Assembly (NCBI GenBank): GCA_003517945.1
Contig: DOZP01000087.1
Span: 591-5,845, forward strand
Length of the DNA stretch: 5,255 bases
DNA from: Porphyromonadaceae bacterium
GTDB lineage: Bacteria > Bacteroidota > Bacteroidia > Bacteroidales > Tannerellaceae
Reading direction: 5' to 3'
A program made the position numbers and the translations under genes. This document shows positions 1 to 5,255 of the stretch, one piece after another (the stretch's first letter is position 1; every line of letters begins with the position of its first letter). Below the pieces are notes generated by a model that was given only the letters and a program-made list of their open reading frames with translations, was not told where the DNA came from and ran no database searches.

Positions 1-266
1 GAGGCCGCCGTGGCCAGCCCGCCACTCCCAATCCCCAGGGAGTCGCCATTGCCGGGCAGTTCAGGAGCGACATCGCGACGGCTACGTTGCAGCCCGGAGC
101 ATACACGCTGACAGACGAGTATGGCGCCACCAAGGTGTACAATGTGACCGACAGCGTCAGCGGAGTGAAGTTCGTTGTTACCTTCTATTTCTATGGCGGC
201 GTGATTTCGGGTTGGGGCGTGCGCCCCGAAGCAGCTTCCTACGACAGCTACAAACGAAAGGTCTGA
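1..266 (+). CDS. 3' end of an unidentified GC-rich protein gene (partial)
   Basis: The frame starting at position 3 is open from the window edge to a TGA at 264-266, giving about 87 C-terminal residues. There is no in-frame ATG, so the true start lies upstream. The visible protein begins with a Gly/Arg/Pro-rich stretch (GRRGQPATPNPQG). A part with alternating polar and hydrophobic residues follows, containing GAYTLTDEYG and VKFVVTFYFYGG, which looks like beta strands. It ends in a charged YDSYKRKV. No membrane helix or catalytic motif is visible and I do not recognise the family. Hand-counted G+C is about 60%, against roughly 45% by eye in the genes to the right, and the third positions are rich in G and C. 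A stem-loop 28 bases past the stop supports this as a real gene end. The other two + frames in this stretch are shorter or closed by stops. The product could be a small secreted or surface beta protein, but this is a guess. Confidence 0.6.
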   Translation, partial: GRRGQPATPNPQGVAIAGQFRSDIATATLQPGAYTLTDEYGATKVYNVTDSVSGVKFVVTFYFYGGVISGWGVRPEAASYDSYKRKV

Positions 267-293
267 CGGGAGGACTATCTCCCCGATATGCGA

Positions 294-329
294 AACGTCC
301 CGAATCCTCTCAGGATCCGGGACGTTCTT
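294..329 (+). terminator. Stem-loop, probable terminator of the left-edge gene
   Basis: Bases 294-308 can pair with 312-326 around a three-base loop. There are 14 Watson-Crick pairs and one A-C mismatch (303/317), which would be a G-U pair on the other strand. The stem holds a GC-rich core (CGTCCCG with CGGGACG). The following run, TTCTTATCAT, is only moderately T-rich. The stem starts 28 bases after the TGA at 264-266, where a terminator is expected. In the opposite direction the flank has no T-run, so it is a poor terminator for the leftward arabinofuranosidase gene, although it could act as a 3' processing barrier there. Confidence 0.6.
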
Positions 330-437
330 ATCATAATGTAGTAGTCTTGTTTTACATTGGGTCACTTTTTTGCGGTATTGGCGACAAAAAAGCCTGTAAT
401 CAATGAAATGTCTTGTATGGTGTTTAAAATAAATGAT
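330..437. other. Gene-free tail between two converging genes
   Basis: This AT-rich stretch lies between the stem-loop at 294-326 and the stop of the leftward arabinofuranosidase gene at 438. Its only structure is an inverted repeat, CTTTTTTG at 365-372 with CAAAAAAG at 385-392, which can form an eight-pair, mostly A-U stem with a 12-base loop. It lies about 45 bases beyond the arabinofuranosidase stop, so it may help end that transcript. It lacks the GC-rich stem and trailing T-run of a normal intrinsic terminator. No credible coding sequence is present. Confidence 0.4.
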
Positions 438-2429
438 TTACTGTTTTTGTGTTTTGGTGAATTTATATACGGCGAACGTATGGGGTTCCAGTTCTGTAGT
501 GAACGTATTGCCATTGATAACAACGGCGCTTTCTCCGGGAACAATGCGATGAGGATTTTCGATCGTATTATCCGCGTCCGGATCCGGAGCGTTCAGTTTG
601 ATACGTTTTCCGTTTGTCAGCAGGTCGTTTTTTCCTAATCCGTCAAATGTGAGGGATAGGGGTTGTTTTTGACCGGACGTATTGGCTACTTTCACAATAT
701 ATTCCTGACGATCCTTGTCCCAGACTGCGCTGGCGAATAAACCGTTTTGGCCTTCTGCTCCCGTTACGTTTTTCTTGTTCATCGTCAGGGTGAGCGTATG
801 TGTTCCTTTGTTGAGAGCGTAAAGTTGTTGTACATAATAACTTGCCGTACGAACGCAGTCCATATTATCAAACCAAATCATATCGGGACGCCATTGCCAT
901 CCTTCCACATGGGCGAAAAGAGGAGCATAAGTAGCCATGTGGACGATGTCGGCATTGCGTTCCAATCCTGTCATGAAAGCGGCTTCCAAAAGGGCGGCGT
1001 TGAAATGATTGTATTTCTTTCCTTTTCCGTGGCAGGCGTATTCGCCGGCAAATACTTTCGGGCCTTTCCGGTCGTAATTGTCATAACGGGCGCCCTGCGC
1101 CAAAAACCAACTTTCGGGACGATAAAAATGTTCGTCAACCAGGTCGACTTTCAGTTTTTTCATTTCCGGCCATAAATAATCGAAATCTTTCCCTTCGGAA
1201 CTTGGGCCGGAACTTCCTATGATTTTCATATCCGGATATGCTTTGCGGATGGCCGTAATGAATGGCGCCAGGCGTTCCGGATATTCCGGTCCCCATTGCT
1301 CATTTCCGATTCCGATGAATTTCAGGTTAAACGGTGCGGGGTGTCCCATTTCTGCACGCAGTTTGCCCCATTCGGTGTTTGTATCGCCGTTTGCGAACTC
1401 AATCAGGTCGAGTGCATCCTGAATATAACTATCCAGGTCGCATACGGCTACATGGGCTGAAGGGTCATTGTTCTGATACTGACAAGCCAGTCCGCAGTTT
1501 AAGACCGGTAATGGTTCTGCTCCGATTTCTTCCGATAAAAGGAAATATTCATAGAAACCAAGACCGTAACTCTGGTAATAATCCGGATAGTAGCGATGCT
1601 GGAACGTATAATGCCAGCGGTTTTCGTTCAAGGGGCGGTTTTCTACCGCGCCTACGCTTTTCTTCCAGTCGTAACGTGTTTCAAGGTCGGTTCCTTCTAC
1701 AATACATCCGCCGGGAAAGCGGAACACGCCCGGTTTAATGTCGGCCAATGCCTGGGCCAGGTCTTTACGCAGTCCGTTTTCATGTTTGTTCCATGTATCG
1801 ACAGGAAATAATGATATATGTTCCAGATCTACACTGTTTTTTGATTTCAGAAAGATACGAAGTTCGTTTTTCGGTTCGGTAACTTCCGGCTTGAGTATCA
1901 GTTCATACTTTTTCCATTCTGCCGAATTGATTTCCAAATCATTTCCGGTAAGCGCATGATGCTCTCCCATACTACCCGGATTGATGATCTCAACCCGGAT
2001 TTTTGAAGTTTCACCGCCTTCGGGTAACCGGGCCCATACGGAAAACCTGTATTCGGCATCTTTTTTTACGCCGATACCGAAGAATCCTTCATTTTGCAAT
2101 CCGGTACGTTTATGTTCATGTCCGGGATCGGATAAGCGTACGTAATGGGGATTGCGTTCGAACGGTCCGTCATTTTTTACAGTCACGTGGCCGAATGATT
2201 TCCATCCCATCAGATTTTGCGGAAACTCGAAAGAGCGATTCTTTATCAACTCCGCATAAAGCCCTCCGTCCGCGGCATAATTGATATCTTCAAAAAACAA
2301 GCCATACATGGTCGGTTGTATCTCCGCTCCTGTTTTTTGTGTCCGGATAATCATTTCATTTGTTTGTGCGTTCAGATGCATTCCTGCGGAGATGAGTAAT
2401 GATACTATTAGTTGTTTTTTCATCTTCAT
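438..2429 (-). CDS. Secreted GH51 alpha-L-arabinofuranosidase
   Basis: This 663-residue protein is predicted to hydrolyse terminal alpha-L-arabinofuranosyl groups from arabinan, arabinoxylan or arabinogalactan-type glycans, with retention of configuration as known for GH51. Residues 1-21 look like a type I signal peptide: a KMKK start, a hydrophobic core, and cleavage likely after HLNA. There is no lipobox Cys, so a periplasmic or secreted location is inferred. The mature protein starts with the family motif GLFFEDINYAADGGLY (43-58). A beta-rich, carbohydrate-binding-like insert follows at about 70-210, then the TIM barrel at about 220-525. GIGNEQWG places the acid/base at Glu377, and FAGEY places the nucleophile at Glu463. 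A C-terminal beta-sandwich covers about 545-655 and ends in LEPHTFAVYKF. Length and domain order fit the long Bacteroidetes GH51 type. The first ATG is chosen; a second Met at residue 3 gives an equally good signal peptide. No Shine-Dalgarno is visible, only an A-rich leader. The rpmA terminator lies just upstream, so its promoter is unclear. Linkage preference cannot be read from sequence. Confidence 0.95.
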   Translation of the reverse strand: MKMKKQLIVSLLISAGMHLNAQTNEMIIRTQKTGAEIQPTMYGLFFEDINYAADGGLYAELIKNRSFEFPQNLMGWKSFGHVTVKNDGPFERNPHYVRLSDPGHEHKRTGLQNEGFFGIGVKKDAEYRFSVWARLPEGGETSKIRVEIINPGSMGEHHALTGNDLEINSAEWKKYELILKPEVTEPKNELRIFLKSKNSVDLEHISLFPVDTWNKHENGLRKDLAQALADIKPGVFRFPGGCIVEGTDLETRYDWKKSVGAVENRPLNENRWHYTFQHRYYPDYYQSYGLGFYEYFLLSEEIGAEPLPVLNCGLACQYQNNDPSAHVAVCDLDSYIQDALDLIEFANGDTNTEWGKLRAEMGHPAPFNLKFIGIGNEQWGPEYPERLAPFITAIRKAYPDMKIIGSSGPSSEGKDFDYLWPEMKKLKVDLVDEHFYRPESWFLAQGARYDNYDRKGPKVFAGEYACHGKGKKYNHFNAALLEAAFMTGLERNADIVHMATYAPLFAHVEGWQWRPDMIWFDNMDCVRTASYYVQQLYALNKGTHTLTLTMNKKNVTGAEGQNGLFASAVWDKDRQEYIVKVANTSGQKQPLSLTFDGLGKNDLLTNGKRIKLNAPDPDADNTIENPHRIVPGESAVVINGNTFTTELEPHTFAVYKFTKTQKQ

Positions 2430-2456
2430 ACGATATTTTTTTCTGGTTATAATATG

Positions 2457-2491
2457 AAAAAAGCGGAAAATTCACACTAATTTCCCGCTTT
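2457..2491 (-). terminator. Intrinsic terminator of the rplU-rpmA operon
   Basis: Read on the - strand, bases 2491-2479 pair with 2472-2460 around a six-base loop. The 13-pair stem has one G-U wobble and contains an AGCGGG/CCGCT core. It runs straight into six T residues (A's at 2457-2462 on the + strand). It begins 24 bases after the rpmA stop at 2516, which is ideal placement. It is also only 27 bases before the arabinofuranosidase ATG at 2429, so it separates that gene from ribosomal operon transcription or limits read-through into it. Confidence 0.85.
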
Positions 2492-2515
2492 ATATTTTTA
2501 GAGATGTTTTGATTT

Positions 2516-2872
2516 TTATTCTGGCGTATCTGCTTCGCTCACAGGTGCTTCAACCGTAGCTTCCACTTTTTTCGCTGCTTTTTTAGCTTTCGGAGCTTCT
2601 TCTTTTACCGGTTCTTCGATCAGGCTTTTTACCGAGATGTATGAACGGTTGCTTTTCGTTTTCCGGAAAACAACGATTCCGTCAATCAAAGCGTAAATCG
2701 TATGATCTTTACCTATACCTACGTTTTCTCCCGGGTGATGCGCCGTACCACGTTGACGAACAATAATATTTCCGGCTTTGGCAAATTCACCGCCAAAGAG
2801 TTTTACACCAAGTCGTTTACTTTCCGATTCGCGACCGTTCTTCGAACTACCAACTCCTTTTTTATGTGCCAT
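2516..2872 (-). CDS. rpmA: 50S ribosomal protein L27 (bL27) with a C-terminal extension
   Basis: L27 is a large-subunit protein whose flexible N-terminus reaches the peptidyl transferase centre and supports assembly and tRNA placement. The protein starts [20 protein letters not shown], followed by [29 protein letters not shown] and SYISV, the standard L27 core over residues 1-84. It starts directly at MAHKK, so it lacks the cleavable leader found in Firmicutes L27. The total is 118 residues, against 85 in E. coli and about 85-90 usually. The extra 34 residues (85-118) are rich in Lys, Glu, Ala, Pro and Val ([21 protein letters not shown]) and are probably disordered. It lies 22 bases after rplU in the usual order and is surely co-transcribed with it. 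A strong Shine-Dalgarno precedes the ATG and an intrinsic terminator follows the stop. Identity is certain; the role of the tail is unknown. Confidence 0.98.
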   Translation of the reverse strand: MAHKKGVGSSKNGRESESKRLGVKLFGGEFAKAGNIIVRQRGTAHHPGENVGIGKDHTIYALIDGIVVFRKTKSNRSYISVKSLIEEPVKEEAPKAKKAAKKVEATVEAPVSEADTPE

Positions 2873-2881
2873 TTTCTGATT

Positions 2882-2889
2882 CTCCTTTC
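2882..2889 (-). promoter_or_regulatory. Strong Shine-Dalgarno sequence of rpmA
   Basis: On the - strand GAAAGGAG lies nine bases before the rpmA ATG, inside the 22-base rplU-rpmA spacer. All eight bases are complementary to the standard 16S anti-Shine-Dalgarno end. The other two starts that can be examined here (the arabinofuranosidase and the mannosidase) have only A-rich leaders, as is usual in Bacteroidetes. The match therefore stands out and fixes the rpmA start. Confidence 0.8.
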
Positions 2890-2894
2890 AACGT

Positions 2895-3212
2895 TTATGC
2901 AATAATCTCTTTAATATTCACTTCCGTAAATTGTTGACGGTGACCGTTCAATTTGCGATGTCCTTTTCTTCTTTTTTTGTGGAAGATAAGTACTTTTTCT
3001 CCTTTAACGAGCGGTGAAACGATTTCACACACTACTTTCGCTCCTTCAATAGTCGGCGTTCCTATGGTGATTGCCCCATCCGCATCGACTAATAATACTT
3101 TGTCAAATTCTACTGTCGCACCGCTTTCCGCATCTTTAATGTGGTGTACGAACATTTTCTTTCCCTGCTCAACCTTAAATTGTTGGCCTTTAATTTCTAC
3201 AATTGCGTACAT
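2895..3212 (-). CDS. rplU: 50S ribosomal protein L21 (bL21)
   Basis: L21 is a large-subunit protein that binds 23S rRNA and acts in early 50S assembly. The 105 residues match the usual length (103 in E. coli). Recognisable parts are the start [19 protein letters not shown], a beta-barrel middle ([24 protein letters not shown]), and the basic rRNA-binding end with [20 protein letters not shown] followed by EVNIKEI. It is the first gene of the rplU-rpmA pair, whose two products occupy the same ribosomal subunit. A Bacteroidetes-type promoter lies about 85 bases upstream and leaves a leader of roughly 75 bases that might carry control structure. No strong Shine-Dalgarno precedes this start (the leader ends AATACAAGACAG), unlike rpmA. 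No anomalies are seen in the protein. Confidence 0.98.
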   Translation of the reverse strand: MYAIVEIKGQQFKVEQGKKMFVHHIKDAESGATVEFDKVLLVDADGAITIGTPTIEGAKVVCEIVSPLVKGEKVLIFHKKRRKGHRKLNGHRQQFTEVNIKEIIA

Positions 3213-3290
3213 CTGTCTTGTATTAACAGGTTATATCCCGAAGGTGGGCATCACTCCAACGCCTCTTTTCTACCCTCTGAGGAAAAATCA
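3213..3290 (-). other. Probable 5' untranslated leader of rplU-rpmA
   Basis: If transcription starts a few bases after the -7 box at 3296-3303, the rplU transcript has about 75 bases before its ATG. Several short stems are possible. One is five pairs between 3259-3263 and 3247-3251 with a seven-base loop, including one G-U pair in the - strand RNA. A C-rich to G-rich stem is possible at 3246-3248 with 3237-3239. A four-pair stem (3226-3229 with 3213-3216) directly abuts the start codon. Autogenous control through leader RNA is common for ribosomal protein operons, but nothing here proves it; the stems are short enough to occur by chance. Confidence 0.3.
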
Positions 3291-3295
3291 GGACG

Positions 3296-3327
3296 CAAAA
3301 GTAGACTTTTTTTTTATTCCGTGCAAA
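3296..3327 (-). promoter_or_regulatory. Bacteroidetes-type promoter of rplU-rpmA
   Basis: On the - strand a TTTG (-33 element, + strand 3324-3327) is followed after 20 bases by TACTTTTG (-7 element, + strand 3296-3303), fitting the TTTG / TAnnTTTG consensus of the Bacteroidetes primary sigma factor with near-ideal spacing. The spacer contains a run of nine A's (T's at 3307-3315 on the + strand). Predicted transcription begins near 3289-3291, about 78 bases before the rplU ATG. Confidence 0.75.
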
Positions 3328-3368
3328 TAAATTTGAAGTAAATGTTGGGCACAATTGTCGACGGGTGA

Positions 3369-3399
3369 TTTTTTTACATACAATTTATTATTATATTTG
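3369..3399 (+). promoter_or_regulatory. Probable promoter of the GH92 gene
   Basis: TATATTTG at 3392-3399 matches the Bacteroidetes -7 consensus TAnnTTTG exactly. At the expected -33 distance there is a T-run (3369-3375) rather than a clean TTTG, so the upstream element is degenerate. Transcription would begin near 3405, giving an AT-rich leader of about 70 bases. The leader ends in an A-rich stretch (CAATAACAATAAAAAG) directly before the ATG, a common translation-start context in this phylum. The promoter diverges from that of rplU, with the two -7 boxes about 90 bases apart. Confidence 0.6.
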
Positions 3400-3477
3400 C
3401 ACAATTAACAATATACAGCGTTCTTGATGTTGATCGGGCAACGTTTCTTAATTTCAATAATCAATAACAATAAAAAG

Positions 3478-5255
3478 ATGAATAAATTTGGAAAAACAGG
3501 CTTGCTGGCCGCTATTTCAGTTATCGTAATTTCCTGTAATAATCCGGGTGGCAGTACTTCCGGGAGTGAGTCGCAGGAATTGAAAAACCTGACACAATAT
3601 GTAGATCCGTATATCGGTACGGGTGATCACGGACATGTGTTTGTGGGGGCCAATGTGCCTTTCGGACTTGTGCAGTTGGGCCCGGTAAATATCAGTCAGG
3701 GTTGGGACTGGTGTTCCGGATATCATATTTCAGATTCGACGATTATGGGCTTTTCCCACATGCACCTGAGCGGAACAGGAATCGGTGATCTGGGTGATCT
3801 TTCTTTTATGCCGGTTGTTGGCGACGTGAAGTTGGAAAGGGGCCGGCCGGAGGATAAAGAGTCTGGAATGTACTCATTGTTTGACCGTTTGACGGAAAAG
3901 GTTCGTCCCGGATATTATGCCGTTCATCTGGATCGTCATGATATTGACGTGGAGCTCACTGCTACAAAACGCGTCGGTTTTCATAAATATAGGTTTCCGG
4001 AATCATCTGATGCACGCATTATTATCGACCTGGTACACGGAATCGGATGGGATGCCGTTACGGATGGTCAGGTTGTTCAGGAGAATGATACGGTTGTATC
4101 CGGTTATCGTTATTCCCAAGGATGGGCTAACGATCAGAAAATATATTTCAAGGCTGTCTTTTCCAAACCGATGAAAGATTTCCGGCTTGACAGTCAGGTA
4201 AGGGAAACAAAGAATGGTGAAGAGCGGAAATATACGTTTGCGCAGCTTTTGTTTGATACGAAAGCAAATGAAGAAATCTATGTCAAAGTAGCGCTTTCGC
4301 CCGTAAGTGTGGAGAATGCTGAAATGAATATGGCATCCGAACTTCCGGGTTGGGATTTTGAGCGGACGATTACGGATGCTGATGCAGCCTGGAATAAGGA
4401 ACTGAATAAGATAGATTTTCAGACCGGAGATAACAAAACAAAACGGATATTTTATACGGCCTTGTATCATACGATGGTCGCTCCTTCGGAATTTTGTGAT
4501 GTGAATAAGGATTATTACGGAACGGATAAACAGATTCATCGCAATGCTTCATTTACCAATTATACGACGTTTTCGTTGTGGGATACGTATCGGGCGGCTC
4601 ATCCGCTAATGACAATTATTCATCCGGAAAAAATGACGGATATCATCCATACAATGCTGACGATCTGTAAGGAACAGGGGAAACTGCCGGTATGGCACCT
4701 GATGGCGAACGAGACGGATTGCATGGTGGGTAATCCGGGTGTTTGCGTTGTCGCTGATGCCGTGCTGAAGGATTTTAAGGGTTTTGATAAAAATTACGCC
4801 TATGAAGCGCTGAAAACGTCTGTTATGCTGGATGAAAGAGGGCAGAAATGGATGCGTGAATACGGATATATTCCTTTTGATAAAGAGAATGAATCGGTTG
4901 CAAAGACAATGGAATATGCGATAGCCGACTGGAGTGTGGCCGAGGTTGCCAAAGCGATGGGCAAGGCGGATGATTATGCTTATTTCAAACAGTTGAGCGA
5001 AGGTTATAAACATTATTTTGATCCGGAACTACGGTTCATGCGCGGAAAGGATTCGGAAGGTAAGTTCCGTGAACCTTTTAATCCGTTCCATTCGGTACAC
5101 CGGGAAAATGATTATACGGAAGGGACGGCGTGGCAGTACACATGGCTTGTTCCGCATGATGTGGAGGGCCTTATCGGGCTATTCGGAAGTAAAGAGGCGT
5201 TTCTGGAAAAACTTGATTCGTTGTTTATCGTGAGTGGCGACATGGGAGCGGAAGC
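3478..5255 (+). CDS. GH92 alpha-mannosidase family lipoprotein (3' end beyond window)
   Basis: From the ATG at 3478 the frame stays open to the window edge, giving 592 codons. GH92 enzymes are calcium-dependent, inverting exo-alpha-mannosidases acting on N-glycans or alpha-mannan. MNKFGKTGLLAAISVIVISC is a lipoprotein signal with lipobox VISC and Cys20 as the lipidated residue. The residues after Cys (NNPGGSTSGS) lack the acidic lipoprotein export signal known in Bacteroidetes, so a periplasm-facing location is more likely than the cell surface. The N-terminal beta-sandwich covers about 38-290 (YVDPYIGTG, GFSHMHLSGTG), and the alpha/alpha barrel starts near 300. Family motifs include SLWDTYRAAHPLMTI (366-380), LPVWHLMANETDCMVG with the predicted catalytic acid Glu412, YTEGTAWQYTWLVPHDVEG (546-564) and SGDMGAE at the edge. 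Family length (about 750) implies some 150 missing residues, including the region with the general base, so activity cannot be confirmed. Asn471-Glu472 stands where His-Glu is recalled in alpha-1,2-specific enzymes, so linkage is left open. Confidence 0.93.
   Translation, partial: MNKFGKTGLLAAISVIVISCNNPGGSTSGSESQELKNLTQYVDPYIGTGDHGHVFVGANVPFGLVQLGPVNISQGWDWCSGYHISDSTIMGFSHMHLSGTGIGDLGDLSFMPVVGDVKLERGRPEDKESGMYSLFDRLTEKVRPGYYAVHLDRHDIDVELTATKRVGFHKYRFPESSDARIIIDLVHGIGWDAVTDGQVVQENDTVVSGYRYSQGWANDQKIYFKAVFSKPMKDFRLDSQVRETKNGEERKYTFAQLLFDTKANEEIYVKVALSPVSVENAEMNMASELPGWDFERTITDADAAWNKELNKIDFQTGDNKTKRIFYTALYHTMVAPSEFCDVNKDYYGTDKQIHRNASFTNYTTFSLWDTYRAAHPLMTIIHPEKMTDIIHTMLTICKEQGKLPVWHLMANETDCMVGNPGVCVVADAVLKDFKGFDKNYAYEALKTSVMLDERGQKWMREYGYIPFDKENESVAKTMEYAIADWSVAEVAKAMGKADDYAYFKQLSEGYKHYFDPELRFMRGKDSEGKFREPFNPFHSVHRENDYTEGTAWQYTWLVPHDVEGLIGLFGSKEAFLEKLDSLFIVSGDMGAE

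Noticed and set aside
365..392. CTTTTTTG/CAAAAAAG inverted repeat as an intrinsic terminator for the GH51 gene
   Set aside because: The stem is almost all A-U and no T-run follows on the - strand, so it is listed only as a weak structure within the intergenic tail.
212..406. Open frame of 64 codons on the + strand spanning the end of the left-edge gene
   Set aside because: It overlaps the better-supported frame ending at 266 and runs straight through the stem-loop at 294-326, with no recognisable protein features.
747..1175. Open frame of 142 codons on the + strand inside the arabinofuranosidase gene, with several similar ones between 1219 and 2399
   Set aside because: All lie antisense to a complete GH51 gene with intact motifs, and their products (rich in Cys, Phe, Ser and Arg) resemble no protein family; they are antisense shadows.
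2953..3341. Open frames on the + strand antisense to rplU and its leader
   Set aside because: They are shadows of L21 and its promoter region, with no independent start signals or recognisable domains.
4003..4539. Open frame of 178 codons on the - strand opposite the mannosidase gene, plus one at 4606-5013
   Set aside because: The + strand here encodes an uninterrupted GH92 protein with conserved motifs; the antisense products are rich in Ile, Phe, Arg and His, typical of reverse-complement translation.
1..5255. Search for CRISPR arrays, insertion sequences, tRNA or rRNA genes, or a new multi-gene defence or mobile system
   Set aside because: No regularly spaced repeats, transposase or integrase motifs, terminal inverted repeats or tRNA-like folds were seen; nearly all of the window is explained by five genes and their control regions.

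Overview
The window looks like Bacteroidales chromosome, of the Bacteroides/Parabacteroides type. Three things point there. Two upstream regions carry Bacteroidetes-style -7 boxes (TAnnTTTG). The L21 and L27 sequences are of the Bacteroidetes kind. The two glycoside hydrolases belong to families (GH51 and GH92) that are greatly expanded in gut Bacteroidales. Genus and species cannot be fixed from the sequence alone.

Layout: (1) positions 1-266 hold the 3' end of a GC-rich (about 60% G+C by hand count) unidentified gene on the + strand, followed by a stem-loop at 294-326. (2) Positions 438-2429, - strand, encode a complete secreted GH51 alpha-L-arabinofuranosidase. (3) Positions 2516-3212, - strand, are the ribosomal protein pair rplU-rpmA (L21, L27). 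They have a recognisable promoter at 3296-3327 and a good intrinsic terminator at 2457-2491. The terminator sits only about 28 bases before the GH51 start codon. (4) Positions 3213-3477 are a divergent promoter region. (5) From 3478 to the window edge, + strand, runs a GH92 alpha-mannosidase-family lipoprotein. It is cut off at codon 592, before the last catalytic region.

How the parts relate: rplU-rpmA is a housekeeping translation operon set between two extracytoplasmic glycan-cleaving enzymes. One is predicted to remove alpha-L-arabinofuranosyl groups from plant arabinans or arabinoxylans, the other mannose from alpha-mannan or N-glycan type substrates. No SusC/SusD pair, sensor or anti-sigma factor is visible, so there is no evidence that the two enzymes form one polysaccharide utilization locus. 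They may simply be neighbours.

I found no CRISPR array, transposase, tRNA, rRNA or convincing new multi-gene system. The points most worth a second look are the long Lys/Glu/Ala tail on L27, the GH51 gene starting just behind the rpmA terminator with no clear promoter, an Asn-Glu pair where alpha-1,2-specific GH92 enzymes are recalled to have His-Glu, a perfect Shine-Dalgarno before rpmA in a phylum that rarely relies on one, and the base-composition break at the left edge.
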